From positions 558,001-622,000 of the forward strand of contig NZ_BAAAXG010000026.1 in assembly GCF_039535475.1 (NCBI RefSeq): DNA of 64,000 nt. The letters run 5' to 3'. The stretch comes from Streptomyces showdoensis. Lineage in GTDB: Bacteria; Actinomycetota; Actinomycetes; Streptomycetales; Streptomycetaceae. The notes under the pieces were generated by a model. The model was not told where the DNA came from and ran no database searches. It saw nothing but the letters and a program-made list of their open reading frames with translations. Below, piece after piece: positions 55,971 through 64,000 of this stretch; the stretch's first letter is position 1; the number at the start of each line of letters is the position of its first letter. Both the position numbers and the translations under genes were made by a program.

Positions 55971-56372
55971 ATGAGCGCGGTGCGTGAGCAGCTTCCCGAG
56001 GGACGGTACGGCCGCTCCGCGGACGAGCGTGCCGACCGGAAGCTCAAGATCGCCGGAGCCGTGCTCGGCACCCTCTTCCTGGCCATGATCGGCTGGTTCG
56101 GCTGGCACTACGTCGGCGGCACGAAGATCAGCGCCGAGATGATCAAGTTCGACGTGGTGAGCGACACCGAGGTCCAGGTCCACCTGGAGATCCGCAAGGA
56201 CGCCGACGCGAAGGGCGTCTGCACGCTCCGCTCCCGCTCCGAGGACGGCGCCGAGGTCGGCCGCAAGGACGTCCCCGTCGAGCAGACCGGCAGCCGGATC
56301 GACCAGGTCTACTCGATCCGGACCACCGCGAAGGCGACCAACGCCGAGCTCCTGGGGTGTACGGCGCGGTAG
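55971..56372 (+). CDS. DUF4307 membrane protein
   Basis: 133 aa, ATG with GAGAGGA upstream. Short basic N-terminus, one membrane helix (about 25-47, GTLFLAMIGWFGWHYVG), then an extracytoplasmic beta domain (SAEMIKFDVVSDTEVQVHLEIRKD) with two Cys (GVCTL, LGCTA). Matches DUF4307, found beside mca in actinobacteria. Role unknown. Confidence 0.88.
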   Translation: MSAVREQLPEGRYGRSADERADRKLKIAGAVLGTLFLAMIGWFGWHYVGGTKISAEMIKFDVVSDTEVQVHLEIRKDADAKGVCTLRSRSEDGAEVGRKDVPVEQTGSRIDQVYSIRTTAKATNAELLGCTAR

Positions 56373-56561
56373 CGGTGGGTAGGGAGCCCGGGACGAGCTC
56401 GGGCGGGTCGCCACGGTGACCTGGGGTGACGCCATCTTGGTGGTTTATGTCCTCCCGCTTTTCGCCACTCATTGTTAGGCTCGTGGTTTCGCCCACCGGT
56501 AAGGCGCATCCTTTCCGTGTAGGGCGATGCTTTGTATTCCCAGTACCTACGAGGAGCACCT

Positions 56562-57059
56562 GTGACCCAGACCAGCGAGAACGTCACCTGGCTCACCCAG
56601 GAGGCGTACAACAAGCTCAAGGACGAGCTTGAGTACCTGTCTGGTCCCGCGCGTACCGAGATCGCCGCCAAGATCGCCGCGGCGCGCGAGGAGGGCGACC
56701 TGCGCGAGAACGGCGGGTACCACGCGGCCAAGGAGGAGCAGGGCAAGCAGGAGCTCCGGGTCCGCCAGCTCACGCAGCTCCTGCAGAACGCCAAGGTCGG
56801 CGAGGCCCCCGCGGACGACGGCGTCGTCGAGCCGGGCATGGTCGTGACGATCGCCTTCGACGGCGACGAGGACGACACGGTGACCTTCCTGCTCGCCTCC
56901 CGCGAGTACGCGAGCGACGACATCGAGACCTACTCGCCGCAGTCCCCGCTGGGCGTCGGAGTCAACGGCAAGAAGGTCGGTGACGACGCCCGGTACGAGC
57001 TGCCGAACGGCAAGATGGCCACGGTGAAGATCCTCGAAGCCAAGCCGTACGCCGGCTGA
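56562..57059 (+). CDS. greA: Transcription elongation factor GreA
   Basis: Rescues backtracked RNA polymerase by stimulating transcript cleavage. 165 aa, GTG with GAGGAG upstream. N-terminal coiled coil with the acidic tip REEGDLRENGGYHAAKEEQ, then the C-terminal FKBP-like domain (SPLGVGVNGKKVGD, LPNGK). All key acidic residues present. Monocistronic with its own terminator. Confidence 0.97.
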   Translation: MTQTSENVTWLTQEAYNKLKDELEYLSGPARTEIAAKIAAAREEGDLRENGGYHAAKEEQGKQELRVRQLTQLLQNAKVGEAPADDGVVEPGMVVTIAFDGDEDDTVTFLLASREYASDDIETYSPQSPLGVGVNGKKVGDDARYELPNGKMATVKILEAKPYAG

Positions 57060-57076
57060 TCCACCGCAGCGCGCGA

Positions 57077-57110
57077 GAAGGGCCGGTCCCCCGGAAGGGA
57101 CCGGCCCTTC
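57077..57110 (+). terminator. Hairpin terminator of greA
   Basis: Perfect 14-bp inverted repeat GAAGGGCCGGTCCC/GGGACCGGCCCTTC with 6-nt loop, 17 nt after the stop. Confidence 0.85.
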
Positions 57111-57164
57111 GTCATGCCCATGCAATGATCGGCGGCGGCAGGCCATACGAGGGGGGCGGGGCAC

Positions 57165-59567
57165 GTGCTGGGAGCATTGCGCGACGGGGCGCCACGGCGG
57201 ATCGGACCCTACGAGGTGCTCGCCCGGCTCGGCGCCGGCGGCATGGGCGAGGTGTACCTGGCGCGGCTCGACACCTCCGGCGAGTTCTTCGCCGTCAAGA
57301 CCGTGCGGCGCGACTTCGCGGGCGACCCCGCCTTCCGCGACCGCTTCCGCCGGGAGATCCGGGTCGCCGGGCTGGTCCGCAGCGCGCACGCCGCCGCACC
57401 CGTCGGCGGCGACGCCGACGCCGAGGTCCCCTGGCTGGCCACCGCCTACATCGCGGGCCCCAGCCTCGCCCAGGCCGTCCGCCGCTCCGGCCCGCTGCCG
57501 GTCCCGGCCGTCCGGGCGCTCGGCGCGCGCATCGCCCGGGCCCTCGCCGACCTGCACGCCGGCGGGGTGCTCCACCGCGACCTCAAGCCCGGCAACGTCA
57601 TGCTCGCCGTCGACGGCCCGCGCCTGATCGACTTCGGCATCGCCCGCGCCCACGGCGCCACCACCATGACCGCGACCGGCCTCATGGTCGGCACCCCCGC
57701 CTTCATGTCGCCCGAGCACGTGGCCGGCGCCCGGAAGGTGACCGCCGCCTCGGACGTCTTCTGCCTCGGCTCGCTGCTCTGCTACGCGGCGACCGGTGAG
57801 GACCCCTTCGGCGACGGGCCCCTCGCCGCCGTCCTCTACCGCGTCTCCCAGGCCGACGCGGACCTGGAGCGCGTGCCCGAGGAGCTGCGCGAGGTCATCG
57901 GCGCGTGCCTGTCGGCGGACCCGGCGGACCGGCCCGCGCCGGAGGCCCTCGTGGAACTCCTCGGCGGCGAGCGGCAGGCGCCCCCGTGGCCGGTGCCCGT
58001 CCGGGAGCACATCGGCGAGTACGGGACGGAGCTCGCCCAGCTCGTCGCCGCGGGCGGCCCGCTCCTGGAGGTCCCGGCGACGGCCCCCGTCGTCACCTCC
58101 GGCCCGCCCGGCCTGCACTTCGCCCCGACCCTCGCGCCGACCGGCCCGACCGTGCCGCCGACCCCGCCGAAGCGGCGCCGGCGGGCGCTGCTCGCGGGCG
58201 TGCTCGCCCTCGCCGTCCTGGGCGGCGGGCTCGGCGCCTACCTGCTGTGGCCGGAGCCGGAGACCCCGAGGAAGCCCGTCGCCGCCGGGCCGAAGGCGCC
58301 CGCCGGGCCGCACGTCACCGGCGTCGACGACCAGGGCCTGGCCGACGCCTCCGGGGTCGTCCCGCAGAACGCCGCCCAGCGGCCGGCCGGCTGGAAGCCC
58401 TGGCGGGCGAAGCTGTCGGAGCCCGCGTTCGGCTGCTCGGGGAACGAGCGGGTGCTGGTGTGCCGGACGACGGGCGGGCGGTACGAGGCGCTGGACCCGG
58501 CGGACGGGAAGCGGCTGTGGGGGGCAAGGCCGAGCGTCCAGCCGGACTCGGAGGAGAGCTTCGTCGGCCCCACCGGCGGCATCTTCCTCGCCCAGGAGGC
58601 AGCCCGGCCCATCGTCCACGACGGGCTGGTCGTGCTGGCGTTCGGCGACGTGGTACAGGTCCGGGACGCACGCACGGGCGCCGTGAAGTGGGAGAAGCCC
58701 GCCTGGGCGCAGCAGGGCGAGGGCAGCCGTCCGGTGGTCGCCGACGGCATGGTCTTCGTGGCGGCGCCGACCGCACAGGACCAGACGAACGACATCGAGA
58801 ACGTCAGCGTCTTCGCCTACACCCTCGCCGACGGGCGCAAGCTGTGGACCAAGACGCTCACCAACGGCGACCTCGCCCGCTCCGAGTACCGGGACTTCGA
58901 GCCCGTCGCCTACGCCAAGGGCATCGTGTACGCGCTCAGCGACGGCGGGATCATCGCGTACGACGCGAAGACCGGGGCGGTGCGCGGCCAGGTGGAGCAG
59001 GACGCGCGGAGCTGCGAGGAGATCAAGGTGTTCGGCGCGTACGCGTACTGCGTCGACGTCTCCCACAGCGCCGGTACGGCGGAACGCGCGCACCTCCTCG
59101 ACTCCACGACGCTCGCCCCGCGGAAGTCCCTGCCGATGCCCCCCACGGGGGTGGACCCGGCGTTCGTGACCGAGCGCGTGGCGGCGGGGGTCGTACGCGA
59201 GAGCGGTGCCCTGAAGGTCTTCGACCCGCGCGACGGCAAGGAGCTGGGGTCGTACGCGGCGAAGGCGGCGCCCGCCGGGCTCTCCCAGGCCATGTCGGCG
59301 CCGCTGCTCGCGGGCGACCAGGTGGTGTACGCCGACTACGCCTCGCTGTACACCGTGCGGATCGGCAAGGACGGGAAGCCGACCGGACTGAGAGTCACAC
59401 CCGTGCCGGGGGCGCCGGGCGCACGCGTCGACCAGGACCCGGCCAACCCGTCGAGCGGCGTCACCTACAGGGAGATGCTCCGCACCCCCGACCTGATCCC
59501 CGTCGGCGGCCTCGCCTACCTCGTGTACGACCAGGGTGTCGTCGCCTCCGTCGAACTCCCCCGCTAG
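57165..59567 (+). CDS. Membrane Ser/Thr kinase with PQQ-like propeller sensor (copy 1)
   Basis: 800 aa, GTG start. Cytoplasmic Hanks-type kinase (about 12-275): glycine loop GAGGMGEVYLA, FAVKTV Lys, HRDLKPGN (about 136), DFG (about 155), GTPAFMSPEH, all intact so it should be active. One membrane helix (about 337-358), then an extracellular beta-propeller of PQQ-binding-like blades (DPADGKRLWG, DARTGAVKWE, YDAKTGAVRG). No PASTA domain. Fourteen nt upstream of a paralogue; both probably sense an outside signal. Confidence 0.93.
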   Translation: MLGALRDGAPRRIGPYEVLARLGAGGMGEVYLARLDTSGEFFAVKTVRRDFAGDPAFRDRFRREIRVAGLVRSAHAAAPVGGDADAEVPWLATAYIAGPSLAQAVRRSGPLPVPAVRALGARIARALADLHAGGVLHRDLKPGNVMLAVDGPRLIDFGIARAHGATTMTATGLMVGTPAFMSPEHVAGARKVTAASDVFCLGSLLCYAATGEDPFGDGPLAAVLYRVSQADADLERVPEELREVIGACLSADPADRPAPEALVELLGGERQAPPWPVPVREHIGEYGTELAQLVAAGGPLLEVPATAPVVTSGPPGLHFAPTLAPTGPTVPPTPPKRRRRALLAGVLALAVLGGGLGAYLLWPEPETPRKPVAAGPKAPAGPHVTGVDDQGLADASGVVPQNAAQRPAGWKPWRAKLSEPAFGCSGNERVLVCRTTGGRYEALDPADGKRLWGARPSVQPDSEESFVGPTGGIFLAQEAARPIVHDGLVVLAFGDVVQVRDARTGAVKWEKPAWAQQGEGSRPVVADGMVFVAAPTAQDQTNDIENVSVFAYTLADGRKLWTKTLTNGDLARSEYRDFEPVAYAKGIVYALSDGGIIAYDAKTGAVRGQVEQDARSCEEIKVFGAYAYCVDVSHSAGTAERAHLLDSTTLAPRKSLPMPPTGVDPAFVTERVAAGVVRESGALKVFDPRDGKELGSYAAKAAPAGLSQAMSAPLLAGDQVVYADYASLYTVRIGKDGKPTGLRVTPVPGAPGARVDQDPANPSSGVTYREMLRTPDLIPVGGLAYLVYDQGVVASVELPR

Positions 59568-59580
59568 AAAGGCGCGTTCC

Positions 59581-61866
59581 GTGCTGGAAGCACTGCCCGC
59601 CGGGCCCCCTCGGCTCGTCGGCCCCTACCGGCTGCTCGCCCGGCTCGGCGCGGGCGGCATGGGCGAGGTCCATCTGGCGTGCCGGACGGACCGGCCGACG
59701 GCCGATCCGTACCGGATGGTGGCCGTGAAGACCGTGCGGGAGGACCTGGAGGTCGACGGGGACTTCCGGACCCGGTTCCGGCGCGAGATCACGGCGGCGC
59801 GGGCGGTCGACAGCCCCTACGCGGCGCGGCTCGTGGACGCGGACGCCGACGCGGCGGCGCCGTGGCTGGCGACCGAGTACGTGCCCGGCCCCTCGCTCGC
59901 GGAGGCGGTCGTACGGTCCGGGGCGCTGCCCGTGGCGGCGGTGCGGGCGCTCGGGGTCACGCTGGCGCGGGCGTTGGACGCGGTGCACGGCGCGCAGGTG
60001 CTGCACCGGGACCTGAAGCCGGCGAACGTGCTGCTCGGCCCGGGCGGGCCGAAGCTGATCGACTTCGGCATCGCCCAGGCCTTCGAGGCGACGGCGCTGA
60101 CCTCCACGGGGCTGGTCGTCGGCTCGCCCGGCTTCATGTCGCCGGAGCACCTGGTCGGCAGCCGGGCGGTGGTGCCCGCGTCGGACGTGTTCTGTCTGGG
60201 CGCGGTGCTGGCGTTCGCGGCGAGCGGGCGGGGGCCGTTCCACGACGACGAGATGGCGGCGGTGATCTACCGGATCAGCCGGGCCGAGGCCGAACTGGAC
60301 GGGGTTCCAGAGGAGTTGCGGCCGACGGTGGAGCGGTGTCTGCGACGGGACCCGGCCGAGCGGCCCTCGGCGGCGGAGCTGGTGGAGCTGCTGGGCGGGG
60401 CGGCGGCGCCGGAGGCGTTCCCGTGGCCGGGCGGGGTGCTGTCGCTGCTCGCCGAGTACGGGGAGGCGGCGCGGCGGGCCGGCGAGGAGGCCGCTTCGGG
60501 GGCGGGCGTGGCGGATCTGCCGACGCTCGGGCCCGTGGTGCCGTACTCCCCCACGGCGGTCGGATACCGGCCCGCCGAGCCGGCGGGGCCGGCGCCCCGG
60601 CGGCGGCCCTGGGCGGCGATCTCGGCGGCCGTGGTGGCGGTGGCCGTGGTGGCCACGGTGGGGGTCGTGATGCTCGACAGGGGCGGGCGGCAGGGCGGTT
60701 CGGTCGGCCAGGGGCCGTCCGGGAGCGCCTCGCCCTCCACGAGCGCGTCCGGTCCCGCCGCCCCGCGCACGCTGAGCCGGGTCGTCCTGCCGTACGGGGG
60801 CGAGGGGCACGGCGGCGACTACGGGACGGCCGGCTCCCGGCGCACCTCGCGGCCCGCGGGCTGGTCCCCGTGGACGCGGCAGCTCGACGAGGGGACGGAG
60901 GCCTGCGCGCTCTCCCCCGAGGTGCTGGTCTGCCCCGGCGCCGGCGGCGCGGTGTCGGCGCTGTCCGCGGCCGACGGCAGGGTGCTCTGGTCGAAGCCGG
61001 GGCGCGGGGCGGCGCCGCGGACGTCCGCGCAGTATCCGGCGATCGTCGGCGACCTGGTGGCCGTCACCGGCGGGGACGGAGTCACCGCGTACGGGCTGAA
61101 GGACGGCGCCCAGCGGTGGAAGCGCGGGCTCCCGGCGGGCGGCTGGGCCGTGAAGGGCACCGATCTGCACGACGGGGTGCTCTACACCTCGTACGTCGGC
61201 GGGACCTTCGAGAACGGCGCGGGCCTCGTCACGGCGGTGCGGCCGGGCGACGGGGGCGAGGAACTGTGGCAGCGACGGCTCGACGTGCTGCCGGAGGGGC
61301 CCGTGGTGTCGGGCGGCTCGGTCTTCGTGCCGGGCGGCGGACGGGTGGTGGCCCTGGACGTGCGCGACGGCAAGGAGACGGCGCGCGGCTCGGACGCCTA
61401 CGGCTGCTACTTCCTCACCGTCCACAAGGACGGCGTGCTGTGCAGGGGCGCGGGCGACGGGGTGACCGTGCTGGACCCGCGGACCCTGGAGCGGGTGCGG
61501 ACCCTCGGCGCGGGCGTGCGGACGACGGGGGCGCCGGCGGTGAGCGCGAAGGGCGTCGTGGTGCTGGGCGACGGCACGAGCCTCCACGAGTACGACCTGA
61601 GGACGGGGGCCGAGGGCCGGCGGGGGCCCGTGCAGGGCGAGCGGGCCGCCTTCTCCGGCGACCGCCTCCTCGCCGTCCGCGGCACCACCGTCTCCTCGCT
61701 CCCCGCGGACGACTCGTCCACGGAATCCGCGGAGCGGAGCGCCGCCTTCACCACGCCCCGGGAGACCGGTGCGCGCGACACCGGGGCCGAAAGCGTGCTG
61801 GCCGCCGGCGGAGCGCTGTTCATCACGCTCGCCGACGGCCTGGTCGTCTCCGGCTACGCCCCCTGA
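59581..61866 (+). CDS. Membrane Ser/Thr kinase with PQQ-like propeller sensor (copy 2)
   Basis: 761 aa, GTG with GAAAGGCG upstream, in tandem with copy 1. Kinase motifs intact: GAGGMGEVHLA, VAVKTV, HRDLKPAN, DFGIA, GSPGFMSPEH. Membrane helix about 343-366 followed by a Ser/Pro linker and propeller blades (SAADGRVLWS, LKDGAQRWK, LDVRDGKETA). The kinase halves are closely similar; the extracellular halves have diverged, as expected if each senses a different ligand. Confidence 0.93.
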   Translation: MLEALPAGPPRLVGPYRLLARLGAGGMGEVHLACRTDRPTADPYRMVAVKTVREDLEVDGDFRTRFRREITAARAVDSPYAARLVDADADAAAPWLATEYVPGPSLAEAVVRSGALPVAAVRALGVTLARALDAVHGAQVLHRDLKPANVLLGPGGPKLIDFGIAQAFEATALTSTGLVVGSPGFMSPEHLVGSRAVVPASDVFCLGAVLAFAASGRGPFHDDEMAAVIYRISRAEAELDGVPEELRPTVERCLRRDPAERPSAAELVELLGGAAAPEAFPWPGGVLSLLAEYGEAARRAGEEAASGAGVADLPTLGPVVPYSPTAVGYRPAEPAGPAPRRRPWAAISAAVVAVAVVATVGVVMLDRGGRQGGSVGQGPSGSASPSTSASGPAAPRTLSRVVLPYGGEGHGGDYGTAGSRRTSRPAGWSPWTRQLDEGTEACALSPEVLVCPGAGGAVSALSAADGRVLWSKPGRGAAPRTSAQYPAIVGDLVAVTGGDGVTAYGLKDGAQRWKRGLPAGGWAVKGTDLHDGVLYTSYVGGTFENGAGLVTAVRPGDGGEELWQRRLDVLPEGPVVSGGSVFVPGGGRVVALDVRDGKETARGSDAYGCYFLTVHKDGVLCRGAGDGVTVLDPRTLERVRTLGAGVRTTGAPAVSAKGVVVLGDGTSLHEYDLRTGAEGRRGPVQGERAAFSGDRLLAVRGTTVSSLPADDSSTESAERSAAFTTPRETGARDTGAESVLAAGGALFITLADGLVVSGYAP

Positions 61867-61885
61867 TCCGGCCGCGGGCCCGGGC

Positions 61886-62743
61886 TCACGCCGTCGCCGA
61901 CCGGTACTTCCGCACCGACAGCGTCCGGAAGACGATCACGATGAGGATCGAGTAGATCAGCGACGCCCACACCGGGTTCTGCATCGGCCAGGCGTCGGAG
62001 GGGGAGAGGCCCGGATCGCCGAAGAGCTTGCGGCAGGCCTGGACGGTGGCGCTGAACGGGTTCCACTCCGCGATGGGCTGGAGCCAGCCGGGCAGCTTGC
62101 TGGAGTCCACGAACGCGTTGGAGATGAAGGTCACCGGGAAGAGCCAGATCAGCCCGCCGGAGGTGGCCGCCTCCGGGGTGCGCACGGACAGGCCGATCAG
62201 CGCCCCGATCCAGGTGAAGGCGTAGCCGAGGAGGAGCAGCAGCCCGAACCCGGCCATGATCTTCAGGAAGTTGGTCGGCGCCGCGTAGCCCGGGCGCCAG
62301 CCGATGATCAGGGCGACGATCGCCAGGACCAGCAGGGTCAGCGCGGTCTGCACCAGGTCGGCGAGGGTGCGGCCGGTGAGGACCGCGCCGCGGGCCATCG
62401 GCAGGGAGCGGAAGCGGTCGATGAGGCCCTTGTGCATGTCGTCGGCGATGCCCGCGCCCGCGCCGGCCGTGGCGAAGGTGACCGTCTGGGCGAAGATGCC
62501 GGCCATCAGGAAGTTCTTGTAGACGTCCGGGTCGGTGGTGTCGCCGATCTGCATCGAGCCGCCGAAGACGTACGTGAAGAGGATCACGAACATCACCGGC
62601 TGGATCAGACCGAAGATGATCATCTCGGGGATGCGCATCATCCGGATCAGATTGCGCTTGGTGACGACGAGCGAGTCGTGGAACGACTGGGCGACGCCGC
62701 CGCGCGGCTTCGACCGGGGCGCGGTGTCGGTCAGGGTGGTCAC
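61886..62743 (-). CDS. ABC-2 permease (DrrB type)
   Basis: 285 aa, GTG overlapping the ATPase stop (GTGA). Six membrane segments with the ABC-2 pattern of drug exporters: MRIPEMIIFGLIQPVMFVILF, FRSLPMARGAVLTGRTLADL, PEAATSGGLIWLFPVTFISN and the P-rich PIAEWNPFSATV end loop. Works with the upstream ATPase to export a hydrophobic compound. Converges on the kinase gene with a 19-nt gap. Confidence 0.93.
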   Translation of the reverse strand: MTTLTDTAPRSKPRGGVAQSFHDSLVVTKRNLIRMMRIPEMIIFGLIQPVMFVILFTYVFGGSMQIGDTTDPDVYKNFLMAGIFAQTVTFATAGAGAGIADDMHKGLIDRFRSLPMARGAVLTGRTLADLVQTALTLLVLAIVALIIGWRPGYAAPTNFLKIMAGFGLLLLLGYAFTWIGALIGLSVRTPEAATSGGLIWLFPVTFISNAFVDSSKLPGWLQPIAEWNPFSATVQACRKLFGDPGLSPSDAWPMQNPVWASLIYSILIVIVFRTLSVRKYRSATA

Positions 62744-63798
62744 TTGGCCGCCTCCGTCACCTTGGAGCGCTTGTCGCGGCCGGTCGCGCCGTCCTGCCGG
62801 GCCTCGCCCCCGCCGCCGCCCTCGCCGTTCTCGTCGTCGGCGCGCTCGGCCGTGTGGCCGGTGAGGGAGAGGAAGACGTCGTCGAGGGTGGGGCGGCGCA
62901 GGCCGATGTCGTCGATCTCGACGCCGACGGCGTCCAGGTCGCGGATGACCTCGGCGAGCAGCTTGGCGCCGCCGGTGACCGGGACGGTGAGCTTGCGGGT
63001 GTGGTTCTCGACGGAGACCTCGCCGTGGCCGATGTCCGCCACCCCGTAGCGCGCGAGGACCTCGCGGGCCGGCGGGATCATCTCGTGGGCGTGGACGACG
63101 ACTTCGACGCGCTCGCCGCCGGTCTGGGCCTTGAGCTGGTCGGAGGTGCCGCGGGCGATGACCTTGCCGTGGTCGATGACGCAGATGTCGTGCGCCAGGT
63201 GGTCGGCCTCCTCCAGGTACTGCGTGGTGAGGAGGAGGGTCGTGCCGCCGGCGACCAGTTCCTGGATGACCTCCCACAGGGCCTGGCGGTTGCGGGGGTC
63301 GAGGCCGGTGGTGGGCTCGTCCATGAACATGACGGGCGGGGAGACGACCAGGGCGGCCGCCAGGTCGAGGCGCCTGCGCATGCCGCCGGAGTAGGTCTTG
63401 GCGGGGCGGTCGGCGGCGTCGGCGAGGTTGAAGCGGTCCAGGAGCTCGCCGGCCCGCGCCTTCGCGGCCTTGCCGCTCAACTGGTAGAGCTGGCCGACCA
63501 TCTGGAGGTTCTCCCGGCCCGTCAGATACTCGTCCACGGCGGCGAACTGTCCGGACAGGCCTATGGAGCGCCTGACCTCGTTGGGGTGCTTGAGCACGTC
63601 GATGCCGGCGACGGAGGCGCGGCCGCTGTCGGGCTGGAGCAGCGTGGTGAGCACGCGCACCGCGGTGGTCTTCCCCGCGCCATTGGGACCGAGGAGGCCC
63701 AGGACGGTGCCCTCGGGCACGTCCAGGTCCACCCCGTCGAGAGCTCGTACGTCACCGAAGGTCTTCACCAGACCTTCGGCGTGGATCGCGCCTGGCAT
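62740..63798 (-). CDS. ABC exporter ATPase (DrrA type)
   Basis: 352 aa. Walker A GPNGAGKTT (about 37-45), Q-loop region, signature YSGGMRRRLDLA, Walker B VMFMDEPTTGLD, and the C-terminal DrrA-specific domain (DIGLRRPTLDDVFLSLTGH) plus a charged tail of about 30 residues. Daunorubicin-resistance type; substrate unknown. The upstream region holds a CGCGA palindrome. Confidence 0.95.
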   Translation of the reverse strand: MPGAIHAEGLVKTFGDVRALDGVDLDVPEGTVLGLLGPNGAGKTTAVRVLTTLLQPDSGRASVAGIDVLKHPNEVRRSIGLSGQFAAVDEYLTGRENLQMVGQLYQLSGKAAKARAGELLDRFNLADAADRPAKTYSGGMRRRLDLAAALVVSPPVMFMDEPTTGLDPRNRQALWEVIQELVAGGTTLLLTTQYLEEADHLAHDICVIDHGKVIARGTSDQLKAQTGGERVEVVVHAHEMIPPAREVLARYGVADIGHGEVSVENHTRKLTVPVTGGAKLLAEVIRDLDAVGVEIDDIGLRRPTLDDVFLSLTGHTAERADDENGEGGGGGEARQDGATGRDKRSKVTEAAK

Positions 63799-63920
63799 GT
63801 GGGTTCTCCCAGCGAGTGTGGCGGGATTCTTCTTTTGTCCTGATCCGGGCGTTTCCGTCCAAGTCTAGGAACGCCGGACGGCCGGCGCCCGGCGAACGAG
63901 TGACCTGGACCACAAGCTAA

Positions 63921-63940
63921 CGCGATACATCGCGATACAC
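63921..63940. promoter_or_regulatory. CGCGATACA repeat/palindrome upstream of DrrAB genes
   Basis: CGCGA-TACA-TCGCG palindrome (63921-63934) within two direct copies of CGCGATACA(T/C), about 125 nt upstream of the ATPase start. Likely operator for a local regulator (PadR or TetR type) outside the window. Confidence 0.5.
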
Positions 63941-63966
63941 AACCGGTTCACGCCATCCCACGGATC

Positions 63967-64000
63967 CTCGGCCCGGGCCTCGGCCCGGCCCTCGGCCCGG
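63967..64000. repeat. 12-bp tandem repeat at window edge
   Basis: Three copies of CTCGGCCCGG with 2-nt spacers (period 12), running off the right edge. Confidence 0.7.

Overview
The window looks like chromosomal DNA of a Streptomyces or very close relative. It is very GC-rich with strong third-position GC bias, GTG and TTG starts are common, and 1-8 nt gene overlaps abound. It carries markers of that group: three short chaplins, a rodlin, a melC1-melC2 tyrosinase operon, mycothiol S-conjugate amidase and GTP-dependent PEP carboxykinase. I saw no rRNA, tRNA, CRISPR array, insertion sequence or prophage. 58 protein genes are called; the first (chitinase) is cut by the left edge.

Left part (1-14.4 kb): a secreted GH18 chitinase and a zinc carboxypeptidase are followed by two divergent gene sets around 7.6 kb. 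The minus-strand set is PfkB sugar kinase, IclR regulator, RidA and GntP-type permease. The plus-strand set is a DSD1-like PLP enzyme and an N-acyl-D-amino-acid deacylase-like amidohydrolase. Read together they fit uptake and catabolism of N-acetyl-D-glucosaminate, the C1-oxidised form of GlcNAc, through D-glucosaminate and 2-keto-3-deoxygluconate; D-amino acid catabolism is the main alternative. An MptB-like mannosyltransferase, an AlaA-like aminotransferase and a small gene behind a Fur/PerR-type 7-1-7 palindrome follow.

14.4-25.2 kb: a translationally coupled four-gene cassette (SBP-like membrane protein, TelA, SBP-VWA lipoprotein, XpaC-like protein), then PEP carboxykinase, a hemolysin III/PAQR protein with a TetR regulator, a VKOR-like disulfide enzyme coupled to a secreted GH26-like protein, and a DUF5949-like gene.

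25.3-51.2 kb is a cell-surface region: tyrosinase, three chaplins and a rodlin (two of these four with BldN-like promoters), four other small or repeat-rich secreted proteins (one with an LPDTG sorting signal), and a nine-gene operon (31.1-42.2 kb) resembling Wzx/Wzy-type exopolysaccharide synthesis. The operon encodes a DUF3344-like secreted protein, two GT4 enzymes, a phosphoglycosyl transferase, a polymerase/ligase, a MurJ/Wzx-type flippase, a CE4 deacetylase, a Wzz-like protein and a FemAB/GNAT-like enzyme. A second GH26-like protein with a long Pro-rich stalk, an ATP-grasp ligase, a flavin oxidoreductase, an LCP ligase and a DUF255 thioredoxin-domain protein lie beside it.

51.5-64 kb: a large STAND/NB-ARC-TPR ATPase with a variant Walker A, housekeeping genes (mca, DUF4307, greA), two tandem Ser/Thr kinases with PQQ-propeller sensor domains, and a DrrAB-type ABC exporter. 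Most operon ends carry perfect GC-rich hairpins that probably act as terminators.
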